DNA of 51,652 nt from Acidobacteriota bacterium. Its GTDB lineage: Bacteria; Acidobacteriota; Terriglobia; Terriglobales; Acidobacteriaceae. The position numbers and the translations under genes are program-made. The stretch spans positions 1 to 51,652 of the forward strand of contig JAJYFB010000006.1 in assembly GCA_021785495.1 (NCBI GenBank), read 5' to 3'. The notes under the pieces are model-generated. The model was not told the origin of the DNA, searched no databases, and worked only from the letters and a program-made list of their open reading frames with translations. How positions within the stretch are numbered: the stretch's first letter is position 1; every line of letters begins with the position of its first letter. Positions 18,506 to 26,320 of the stretch are shown here, piece after piece.

Positions 18506-18692
18506 TACGGTTTTTGATGCAAATTGTTTTCATCATCAAGTACGACACCGAGACGAATCCGTGCTCGCGATCACAGGAGAGCATAGGAGAGGATGTTTCC
18601 GTAGGGAAGAATCTATGGGACGTTTGAGTTGGCGGGCGCCGTGCAAGACCCGGTCCCCAAGAAATCACAACCAAGGCAAGTCAGGAGGAACC

Positions 18693-19277
18693 ATGAAGCA
18701 CATCGTTCCATCCGCCCTCGTGTTTCTGATGGCGGCAGTTGCGGCGCAGGCAGGAACCATTCACGGTAAAGTTACGGGCGCCAAGGGCGCGTCCGTGGTT
18801 TACGTCGACGCCATCCCCGGCAAAACCTTCCCCGCGCCCGCGCAACATGCGGCGATGGACCAGAAAGGCCTGATGTTCGAGCCGCATCTTCTGGCCGTTC
18901 AGAAGGGAACCACGGTGGACTTCAAGAACGAGGACAGCGTGGAGCACAACGTGTTCTGGCCCTCGATCAGCGGCAACAAGAGCCTGGGCCACAACATGGG
19001 CACATGGCCGCGCGGCCAGCAGCGCAGCTTCAAGTTCGACGCGGTCGGCATCGTGCCGCTGCTGTGTAACGTGCACCCGGACATGTCCGGCTTCATCGTC
19101 GTTTCGCCGACGCCCTACTTCGCCATCACCAATGCCGCGGGCGTTTTCACCATCGCCAACGTTCCCAACGGGACGTACAAGCTGACGGGCTGGAACGAGC
19201 GCAACAAGATGCGCACCACCACGGTGGATGTGACGGTCTCAGGCGACGCCACGGCGACCATCGCGCTGGCCAAGTAA
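18693..19277 (+). CDS. Cupredoxin (plastocyanin-like) with carboxypeptidase-regulatory-like C-terminal domain
   Basis: Signal peptide; 'SVEHNVFWP' His and 'LLCNVHPDMSGFIVV' C-x2-H-x2-M type-1 copper ligands. AGGAGG RBS. Confidence 0.85.
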   Translation: MKHIVPSALVFLMAAVAAQAGTIHGKVTGAKGASVVYVDAIPGKTFPAPAQHAAMDQKGLMFEPHLLAVQKGTTVDFKNEDSVEHNVFWPSISGNKSLGHNMGTWPRGQQRSFKFDAVGIVPLLCNVHPDMSGFIVVSPTPYFAITNAAGVFTIANVPNGTYKLTGWNERNKMRTTTVDVTVSGDATATIALAK

Positions 19278-19290
19278 GCCACGGACAACC

Positions 19291-19316
19291 CGCCGCGGGC
19301 CGAAGCGCCCGCGGCG
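19291..19316. other. Intercistronic stem-loop
   Basis: CGCCGCGGGC-CGAAGC-GCCCGCGGCG, perfect 10-bp stem, 14 nt after the cupredoxin stop. No U tract. Confidence 0.75.
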
Positions 19317-19356
19317 CAACCAAAAGCCCGGCGACGGGCGGAGAAGCAGCCGGCAG

Positions 19357-21330
19357 ATGCTGAAGCGATACGAAAACAAAACGGTCGATGCGGGCTGGCT
19401 GCACAGCAATTTTCCGTGCATGATGGCCTGCCCGGCGCACACCAACGCGGGCCGGTACGTGGCGCTGATCGCCGAAGGCAAGTACGAGGAGGCCTATCGC
19501 TACGCACGCGATCCGAATCCGCTGGCCAGCATCTGCGGGCGGGTCTGCGCGCATCCCTGCGAGACGGCCTGCCGCCGCGGCGCCATCGACCGCCCGGTTT
19601 CGATCCGGGCGCTGAAGCGATTTCTGACCGAGCGCTATGGTCCCGAATCGCGCCACCCGGCCGACGTGTACGCGGGCCGCGCCCAAAAGCGGCTGCCGTA
19701 CAAGGTCGCCATCGTGGGCGCCGGCCCGGTCGGACTGGCGGCGGCTCACGATCTGGCCCTGATGGGCTACGCGGTGACGCTCTTCGAGGCCGCGCCGGTG
19801 GCCGGTGGAATGCTTTGCCTGGGCCTGCCCGAGTACCGGCTGCCGCGCAGCGTGGTGCAGGCGCAGGTGCGCGAGATTCTGGCCGCCGGCGAGATTACGC
19901 TCAAGCTCAACCAGGCGGCGGGACGCGACTTCACCGTCGCCGGGCTGCGCAGCCAGGGCTTCGACGCCGTGCTGCTGGCCGTCGGCGCGCATCAGAGCCG
20001 CGATCTCTCGATTCCCGGCGTCGATCTGGACGGCGTGCACAAGGGCATCGAATTTCTGCTCAACGTGAATCTGGGCTACCGGTTCACGATCGGCAAAAAA
20101 GTTCTGGTGATCGGCGGCGGCAACGTCGCCATGGACGTGGCCCGTTCGGCGGCGCGCGAGGTGGTGCGCCAGCACGCTGCGGGCGTCGAAGAGCAGGAGC
20201 CGGTGCAGGCGAACGTGAACGCCGTCGCCGCCAGGGAAATGATGGACGTTTCGCTCTCCGCGCTGCGTCTGGGCGCGCAGGAGGTGCATCTGGTCTGTCT
20301 GGAAGACCGCGACCGGATGCCGGCCTCGCTCGACGAAATCGCCGAGGCCGAAGAAGAGGGTGTGATTCTGCATCCCGGCTTTGGTCCCAAGCGCGTTGTG
20401 GGCAGCGGGGGCGCGGTCGCCGGGCTCGAAGTCTTGAAAACGAAATCGCTCTTTGACGCCGACAAGCGCTTCCATCCCACCTTCTACGAGGGAAGCGAGA
20501 CCCTGTTCGAGTGCGACACGCTCATCATGGCCATCGGTCAGGCGCCGCGGCTGGATTTTCTCCAGCCCGAGGACGGCGTGGAGATCTCGCGCCGGGGACT
20601 GATCGCGGTCGATCCGCGCACGCTGATGACCTCGGCCGCCGGCGTCTTTGCCGGTGGAGACTGCGCCTTCGGGCCGCGGCTGATCATCGATAGCGTGGCC
20701 GACGGCAAGCGCGCGGCCATGGGCATCGACGCCTATCTGCGCGGGACAAGCCATCCTGAGCCGGTCATCGAGGTGGAGATTCTGCATCGCCACTCCATGC
20801 CGCTCGATCTGCTGGACCTGGTCCGCAACGAGCCGCCGCTGCTACCGGTCGACCGGCGCACCGGCGTCACCGAGGTCGAGACGGTCTACGACGAGCAGAC
20901 GGCGCGCGCGGAGGCTCAGCGCTGCCTGCACTGCTGGGTGAACACGATCTTCGAGGGCAATGAGGAGGACGGCAGCCGCTGCCTGCTCTGCGGCGGTTGC
21001 GTCGATGTTTGCCCGGAAAACTGTCTGGAACTGGTCAGCCTCGACCGCTTCCAGTTTGCGCCCGAAGTCGTCGAGCAGCTCGTCGCCAACGAACAACTGC
21101 TCAATGTGGAACTGGACGAAGTGCGGGCCGAAGAGCTGGGAACCATCGCCGGCTCGGTCATGCTCAAGGACGAAACGCGGTGCATCCGCTGCGGCCTCTG
21201 CGCCATGCGATGCCCGGCAGGCACGATCACCATGGAAGCCTACAACCTGATCCCGGCCGAACCGACCGGGCTGGTTTCCATTGCATCCATCGAAGCGCCC
21301 TTGCGCGCGCCGGTGGCGGACAGGAAGTGA
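19357..21330 (+). CDS. GltD-like FAD/NAD(P) oxidoreductase with N-terminal Fe-S region and C-terminal 2x[4Fe-4S] ferredoxin domain
   Basis: 'CMMACPAHTNAGRYVALIAEGKYEEAYRYARDPNPLASICGRVCAHPCETACRRG', 'VAIVGAGPVGLAAAHDLALMGYAVTLFE', 'VLVIGGGNVAMDVARSA', 'CLLCGGCVDVCPENC', 'CIRCGLCAMRCP'. Confidence 0.92.
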   Translation: MLKRYENKTVDAGWLHSNFPCMMACPAHTNAGRYVALIAEGKYEEAYRYARDPNPLASICGRVCAHPCETACRRGAIDRPVSIRALKRFLTERYGPESRHPADVYAGRAQKRLPYKVAIVGAGPVGLAAAHDLALMGYAVTLFEAAPVAGGMLCLGLPEYRLPRSVVQAQVREILAAGEITLKLNQAAGRDFTVAGLRSQGFDAVLLAVGAHQSRDLSIPGVDLDGVHKGIEFLLNVNLGYRFTIGKKVLVIGGGNVAMDVARSAAREVVRQHAAGVEEQEPVQANVNAVAAREMMDVSLSALRLGAQEVHLVCLEDRDRMPASLDEIAEAEEEGVILHPGFGPKRVVGSGGAVAGLEVLKTKSLFDADKRFHPTFYEGSETLFECDTLIMAIGQAPRLDFLQPEDGVEISRRGLIAVDPRTLMTSAAGVFAGGDCAFGPRLIIDSVADGKRAAMGIDAYLRGTSHPEPVIEVEILHRHSMPLDLLDLVRNEPPLLPVDRRTGVTEVETVYDEQTARAEAQRCLHCWVNTIFEGNEEDGSRCLLCGGCVDVCPENCLELVSLDRFQFAPEVVEQLVANEQLLNVELDEVRAEELGTIAGSVMLKDETRCIRCGLCAMRCPAGTITMEAYNLIPAEPTGLVSIASIEAPLRAPVADRK

Positions 21331-21830
21331 TGCCAACGATGACCACACCGACTCAAACCGACCGCCTGGAAACAGGCTACGAACTGGATCGCCGGGAGTT
21401 TTTCACCAAGCTCGGCCTGGGCTCGCTGGGCCTGGCCTCCGCCGGAGCTCTTGCGTTTTACTATCGCTATCTTTCTCCCAGCGTGCTCTTCGAGCCTTCG
21501 CCGATCGTCAACGCGGGCCCGCTCGATCGTTATCCGGCCGGCTCGGTCACGCTCGATGTCGATTCGGCGATCTATCTGGTTCATATCGCCGAGGGCTACT
21601 TTTCCCTCAGTGCCATTTGCACCCATCTGGGCTGCATGACGGCCTGGAAGCCCGAGCTGAACATGATCGCCTGCCCCTGCCACGGCAGCCGCTTCAACCG
21701 CGAGGGGCAGAAACTGGCGGGACCGGCGCCCAAGCCCCTGCCCTGGCTGAAAACCTGGCTCAGCGACGATGGAGAACTCATGGTCGATCGCTCCGTAACG
21801 ATTCCACAGCTCCAGTTTCTGAGGGTATAG
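21330..21830 (+). CDS. Rieske 2Fe-2S protein
   Basis: 'LDRREFFTKLGLGSLGLASAGALAFYYRYL' N-terminal anchor; 'CTHLGCMTAW' and 'CPCHGSRFNREGQ' cluster-binding boxes. Start overlaps the upstream stop (TGATG). Confidence 0.95.
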   Translation: MPTMTTPTQTDRLETGYELDRREFFTKLGLGSLGLASAGALAFYYRYLSPSVLFEPSPIVNAGPLDRYPAGSVTLDVDSAIYLVHIAEGYFSLSAICTHLGCMTAWKPELNMIACPCHGSRFNREGQKLAGPAPKPLPWLKTWLSDDGELMVDRSVTIPQLQFLRV

Positions 21831-21833
21831 AAG

Positions 21834-22625
21834 ATGCCGAGTCCCATCGCAACCGCGCTCGACAGACTCGAACGTACACGGGTCTGGCGATCCATCTTTC
21901 GCAGCGGCAAGGGCCGCAGCACGCTCCACAATGCGCTGGTCATCCAGCAGAGCGTCTTTCTGCACCTGTTTTCCGTGAAAGTCCGCAAACGGATGCTCAG
22001 CCTCGGCGCCACGTGGTACCTGGGCACGCTGACGCTGGCCACGTTTCTCCTGCTGGTCGTCACCGGCGTCCTGCTGATGCTTTACTACCATCCCTCGGTG
22101 CCGCAGGCCTACACGGACGTCAAGGATCTTCAGTTTGTCGTTTCGTCGGGCCTGTTTTTGCGCAATCTGCACCGCTGGTCGGCGCACGCCATGGTCTTTC
22201 TGGCTTTTGCGCACATGTTTCGCGTCTTCTACCGGGGCGCCTACCGGCCGCCGCGTGAATTCAACTGGGTGGTTGGCGTGGTGCTGCTTTTGATCACGCT
22301 GCTGCTCAGCTACACCGGCTATCTGCTGCCCTGGGACCAGCTCGCCTACTGGGCGATCACGGTCGGAACGAATATCTCCTCGGCCGTGCCGCTGGTTGGC
22401 GACAAGATTCGCTTTCTGCTGCTGGGCGGCCATTTCGTCAACGCCAATGCGCTGCTGCGCTTCTACGTGCTGCACTGCGTGATTCTGCCGCTCAGCGCGG
22501 TCCTCTTTCTGGCCGTGCATTTCTGGCGGATTCGCAAGGACGGCGGCCTGTACGTGCGGGAAAGCGAGCCCGGCGCGGCCGAAGCTGCGCAAACATCGAC
22601 AACCGAGGAGCGGGAAAAACCATGA
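21834..22625 (+). CDS. Cytochrome b N-terminal domain protein (b6-type)
   Basis: '[63 protein letters not shown]' and '[28 protein letters not shown]' heme-ligand helices. Confidence 0.95.
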   Translation: MPSPIATALDRLERTRVWRSIFRSGKGRSTLHNALVIQQSVFLHLFSVKVRKRMLSLGATWYLGTLTLATFLLLVVTGVLLMLYYHPSVPQAYTDVKDLQFVVSSGLFLRNLHRWSAHAMVFLAFAHMFRVFYRGAYRPPREFNWVVGVVLLLITLLLSYTGYLLPWDQLAYWAITVGTNISSAVPLVGDKIRFLLLGGHFVNANALLRFYVLHCVILPLSAVLFLAVHFWRIRKDGGLYVRESEPGAAEAAQTSTTEEREKP

Positions 22626-23326
22626 CACCCCCCAAAGATTTCACGGCCGCGGTCGGATCGGACATGCGCGTCGCGCCACGCCGCGTGCTCTTTGTCACGC
22701 GGCGCACCTCGCCGCAGGTCAAACTCCACGACGAGGAAAGAGTCCAGACTTTTCCCGAGGTTCTGGTGCGGGCGCTGCTGGCCGTCGAGTGCCTGGCCAT
22801 TGCGCTTGTGCTCATGTCGCTGTTTTTCAACGCGCCGCTCGAAGGCATCGCCAACCCCACGAACACGCCCAATCCGGCCAAGGCGCCGTGGTACTTCCTC
22901 GGCCTGCAGGAGCTGCTGCACTACTTTCCGCCCATCGTCGCCGGCGTGCTGATTCCCGGCGTGCTGATTACCGCGCTGCTGGTGATTCCCTACTTCGACA
23001 TCAACATTGAAGCCGAGGGATTTTTTCTCAGAAACCGCCAGCGCCGTCTTCTTGTCTCGATGGGCCTGTCGGCGGCCTTCGCGGTCTTTCTCCTGTTCTT
23101 CGATGTCTACGTGGCGCTGCCGGCCGTCGCCGTCATGGCCGGACTGATGCTGCTGGCCGCCGCCAGTTCTCCTCAATCGCCCAACCGCTTCCGGCGTTAT
23201 CTCGCGTTACGGCCGGTTTCCTGGTGGATCATGACCTGGTTTCTTTTTGAAATGGTGGTTCTCACGGCAGTGGGCACATTTTTCCGCGGTCCCGGCTGGT
23301 CGTGGGTGTGGCCCTGGAGGAGCTGA
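22622..23326 (+). CDS. Cytochrome b C-terminal domain protein (subunit IV-like)
   Basis: '[36 protein letters not shown]' Qo-region signature and TM helices. 4-nt overlap with cytochrome b. Confidence 0.92.
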   Translation: MTPPKDFTAAVGSDMRVAPRRVLFVTRRTSPQVKLHDEERVQTFPEVLVRALLAVECLAIALVLMSLFFNAPLEGIANPTNTPNPAKAPWYFLGLQELLHYFPPIVAGVLIPGVLITALLVIPYFDINIEAEGFFLRNRQRRLLVSMGLSAAFAVFLLFFDVYVALPAVAVMAGLMLLAAASSPQSPNRFRRYLALRPVSWWIMTWFLFEMVVLTAVGTFFRGPGWSWVWPWRS

Positions 23327-25387
23327 ATGCAGACGAACAAGACAGGATTTCTCTCTTCGATCCGGGCCTTTGTCCGCGACCCGTTCCGCATGTTCGGCAT
23401 GGTCAGCGTGATTCTGCTGCTGTTGCTGACCATCGCGCCGGCCAAGGATTACTTCAGCCAGTGGCGCGGCTATCAGCGGCAGTATCTGCGCTTCATCGGC
23501 TCGCGCGGCGACGCGGTTACGCTGCGCCGCCACTTCACCGGCGGCATTCAGCAGATCTGGATTCCGAAGCTGGATGTTGTCGACCGCTGCCAGAGCTGTC
23601 ACGTCGGTCTTGCGGAAGCCAGCCTTGCCGACGTCAAGGAGCAGCCGTTCCGCGCCCATCCGCCGATTCCCCACAAACTCACCGAATTTGGCTGCACCAT
23701 GTGCCATCGCGGCCAGGGCGCGGCGACCACCGTCGAAGAGGCGCACCATAGCGAGATGGCCGGCGAGGAACCGATCCTTCCGGCGCGCTACATCGAGTCC
23801 TCCTGCGGCCAGTGCCATCATGAACCGCTTGAAGGCGCGCCCAAGCTCAATCGCGGCCGCGTCGCGCTCGCGCGTTACGGCTGCGTGCATTGCCACACCA
23901 TCGCCCTGCCCGAGGGCTCGACCATGCAGGCTACCGACAATCCGCCGCCGCTCTCGCACATCGCCGACAAGACCACACGCGAGTGGATCTATGCGTGGCT
24001 CAAGGATCCGGCCAGCTACTCGGCCACGGCCACCATGCCCAACTTCCAGTTGAGCGACGCCGACGCCGGCGACATCTCGGCCTTCCTCATCGCCAACAGC
24101 ACGCCCCAGCCCGGCGACACCATCGCGCCTCCGGCCGCGTCGGGCGACGCGGCATCCGGCTCCGACGCCGGAGCCAGCCTCTACGGAGAATCCTTCTGCG
24201 CCTCCTGCCACGCCACCCAGAACGAGGCGGGCAACCTGGTGGGCGGCGACCTGGGCCCTGAGCTGACGAATGTCGGCGGCAAGGTGAAGCCGGGATGGCT
24301 CATGGCCTGGATGCGCGATCCGCAAAAATATGACCCGCAGACGCCCATGCCGCAGTACCGCTGGACCGATCCGCAGCTCAAGCTGATCGTTTCCTACGTC
24401 GAGGGCAAGACCGATCCCGATTTCCTGGCCAACGTGCATCTGCAGCCGGCGACCAAGGCGCAGATCGCCCACGGCAAAAAGCTGGTCATCGAGTACGGTT
24501 GCGCCTCCTGCCACGTGATCGCCGGCGTTCCCAAGCCCGACAACTTCGCGCCCGAACTGAGCCGCATCGGCAGCAAGCCCGTCGTGCAGCTTGTCTTTCT
24601 GCCGGGCATGAAGCACACACTGCCCGCCTATCTTGAGCAGAAGATCCGGCAGCCGCGCTCCTTTGGGCCGTCGCTGCACATGCCGCGCTACAACTTCAAC
24701 GCGGGCCAGATCGAAGACCTGACCACCGCGCTGCTCTCGCTCACGGACCGCAGCTTCAGCCTGCCGGCCAGCCTGCAGGTTCCCGCCGTGCGCGAAACCA
24801 GCTACCAGCCGGCGGGCCAGGCAGGCCAGTTGATGGCCAGCCTCAACTGCCAGAGCTGCCATCGCATCAACGGCCATGGCGGCACGATGGCCCCGGATCT
24901 GAGCTGGGAGGGATCGTCCGTGCAACGCGCATGGCTCGACAACTTCCTGAAAAATCCGAACACGCTGCGCCCAACGCTGATCCGGCGCATGCCCCGGTTC
25001 AACCTCACCGATGCGGAACGCACCACGCTGACCGATTACATCCTGACCGTTTACCAGACGCCGGCCTTCGATCGCGACGCGATGCCGCTCGCCGGCTACC
25101 CGCCCCAACTGATCGAGCAGGGACGCCAGCTCTTCTATTCGAAGTACGACTGCCAGTCCTGTCACATGGTGAACCCGAATGTCGACAAGGGATACATCGG
25201 GCCGATGCTGACGCATGTGGGCGCGCGTTTGAATGCCGCCTGGATCTTCCACTATTTGAAGGATCCGCAGGCGCTGCGGCCCGGAACCATCGAGCCCAAC
25301 CAGCACATGAGCGATGACGACGCCCGTGCGCTGACGGCATTCCTCATGGCGCAGAAGTCCGGAGCCGGACAGGGGGCGAACCAATGA
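23327..25387 (+). CDS. Octaheme membrane-anchored c-type cytochrome
   Basis: Eight CxxCH motifs (CQSCH, CTMCH, CGQCH, CVHCH, CASCH, CASCH, CQSCH, CQSCH). N-terminal TM 'FGMVSVILLLLLTIAPA'. Start abuts the upstream stop. Confidence 0.92.
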   Translation: MQTNKTGFLSSIRAFVRDPFRMFGMVSVILLLLLTIAPAKDYFSQWRGYQRQYLRFIGSRGDAVTLRRHFTGGIQQIWIPKLDVVDRCQSCHVGLAEASLADVKEQPFRAHPPIPHKLTEFGCTMCHRGQGAATTVEEAHHSEMAGEEPILPARYIESSCGQCHHEPLEGAPKLNRGRVALARYGCVHCHTIALPEGSTMQATDNPPPLSHIADKTTREWIYAWLKDPASYSATATMPNFQLSDADAGDISAFLIANSTPQPGDTIAPPAASGDAASGSDAGASLYGESFCASCHATQNEAGNLVGGDLGPELTNVGGKVKPGWLMAWMRDPQKYDPQTPMPQYRWTDPQLKLIVSYVEGKTDPDFLANVHLQPATKAQIAHGKKLVIEYGCASCHVIAGVPKPDNFAPELSRIGSKPVVQLVFLPGMKHTLPAYLEQKIRQPRSFGPSLHMPRYNFNAGQIEDLTTALLSLTDRSFSLPASLQVPAVRETSYQPAGQAGQLMASLNCQSCHRINGHGGTMAPDLSWEGSSVQRAWLDNFLKNPNTLRPTLIRRMPRFNLTDAERTTLTDYILTVYQTPAFDRDAMPLAGYPPQLIEQGRQLFYSKYDCQSCHMVNPNVDKGYIGPMLTHVGARLNAAWIFHYLKDPQALRPGTIEPNQHMSDDDARALTAFLMAQKSGAGQGANQ

Positions 25388-26148
25388 AGGCGCATCTGAT
25401 GAAGAAAACTCCATGGCTTTCCGGGCTGTTTGCTTCAGCCGTCTGCGCGGCCGCCGTCCTTTGCGCGGGATGCGGCCCGCGGCAAGCATCGGCTCCCGCG
25501 CTCAAGGCCAAGGCCACCGGCTCGGCCATCGTCGTCGTCAGCGGCGACAAGCAGTTGGGATCGCCCGGCTCCGCGCTGCCGCAGCCGCTGATCGTGCAAG
25601 TCAACGACGACCAGGGCAACGCCGTGACCGGCGCCAGGGTCGAACTCTCCGGCCCCAAGGGCGTCCTCTTCGATCCGGCAGAGGTGCTCACCGACGACAA
25701 CGGGCAGGCCACTGTCAAAGTAAGGCTGGCCGGCGTCTCGGGCCGCTACGAGTTGACGGCCGCTTCGCAGGACGCGCACGGAAAGAGCTTCGACATTCCG
25801 GTCGCGGAGTATGCGGCCGGTTATCAACAGCAGGTCGGCTACAAGATCGACGCAAAATACTGCTCGCGCTGCCACGATGAGGAATCGACCACCGAGCAGG
25901 TTTCCAACTACGACAATCTCGCCGTGCCGCCCCACGCTTTTTCGAACGGCGGCGTCTACAACAAGCTCTCCGGCTCCGATCTGGCCGCCATCATCGCACA
26001 TGGCGGCCCGGCGATGAACCGCTCCGCCTTGATGCCGCCCTACGGTTGGACACTCACCAAACCGGAGATTCAGGCCGTGATCGCCTACATCCGGCTGGTC
26101 TCCGATCCGCCGTACGCGGCGCCGGGAGTCGGGTATGCGAATCGCTAG
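25384..26148 (+). CDS. Ig-like domain monoheme cytochrome lipoprotein
   Basis: Lipobox-like 'AVLCAGCGPRQ'; Big_1-like 'QPLIVQVNDDQGNAVTGARVELSGPKG...TDDNGQATVKVRLAGVSGRYELTA'; heme motif CSRCH. ATGA overlap with the upstream gene. Confidence 0.85.
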   Translation: MKAHLMKKTPWLSGLFASAVCAAAVLCAGCGPRQASAPALKAKATGSAIVVVSGDKQLGSPGSALPQPLIVQVNDDQGNAVTGARVELSGPKGVLFDPAEVLTDDNGQATVKVRLAGVSGRYELTAASQDAHGKSFDIPVAEYAAGYQQQVGYKIDAKYCSRCHDEESTTEQVSNYDNLAVPPHAFSNGGVYNKLSGSDLAAIIAHGGPAMNRSALMPPYGWTLTKPEIQAVIAYIRLVSDPPYAAPGVGYANR

Positions 26149-26246
26149 GTGGCGAGCCTGCGCCGCCGGATGCGGCCAGGAACAAGCGCCGCGCCTTGCG
26201 ATTGAGGCTGGCGATCACTCTTGATCCAGTTTCGTTTGAAAATTTT

Positions 26247-26280
26247 CGGCTTCGATCCGCGGTGACGCGGATCGAAGCCG
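26247..26280. other. Perfect 15-bp intercistronic stem-loop with GTGA loop
   Basis: CGGCTTCGATCCGCG-GTGA-CGCGGATCGAAGCCG, 99 nt downstream of the lipoprotein stop and 40 nt upstream of the porin ATG. No U tract. Confidence 0.85.
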
Positions 26281-26320
26281 GAATGGCGAATACAAAAATT
26301 GTCAAATTCAAGGAGGACCA

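Noticed and set aside
19147-20793. 548-aa minus-strand ORF
   Set aside because: Antisense to the GltD-like gene; no motif support.
23207-25489. 760-aa minus-strand ORF
   Set aside because: Antisense to the octaheme cytochrome gene, whose eight CxxCH motifs are unambiguous.
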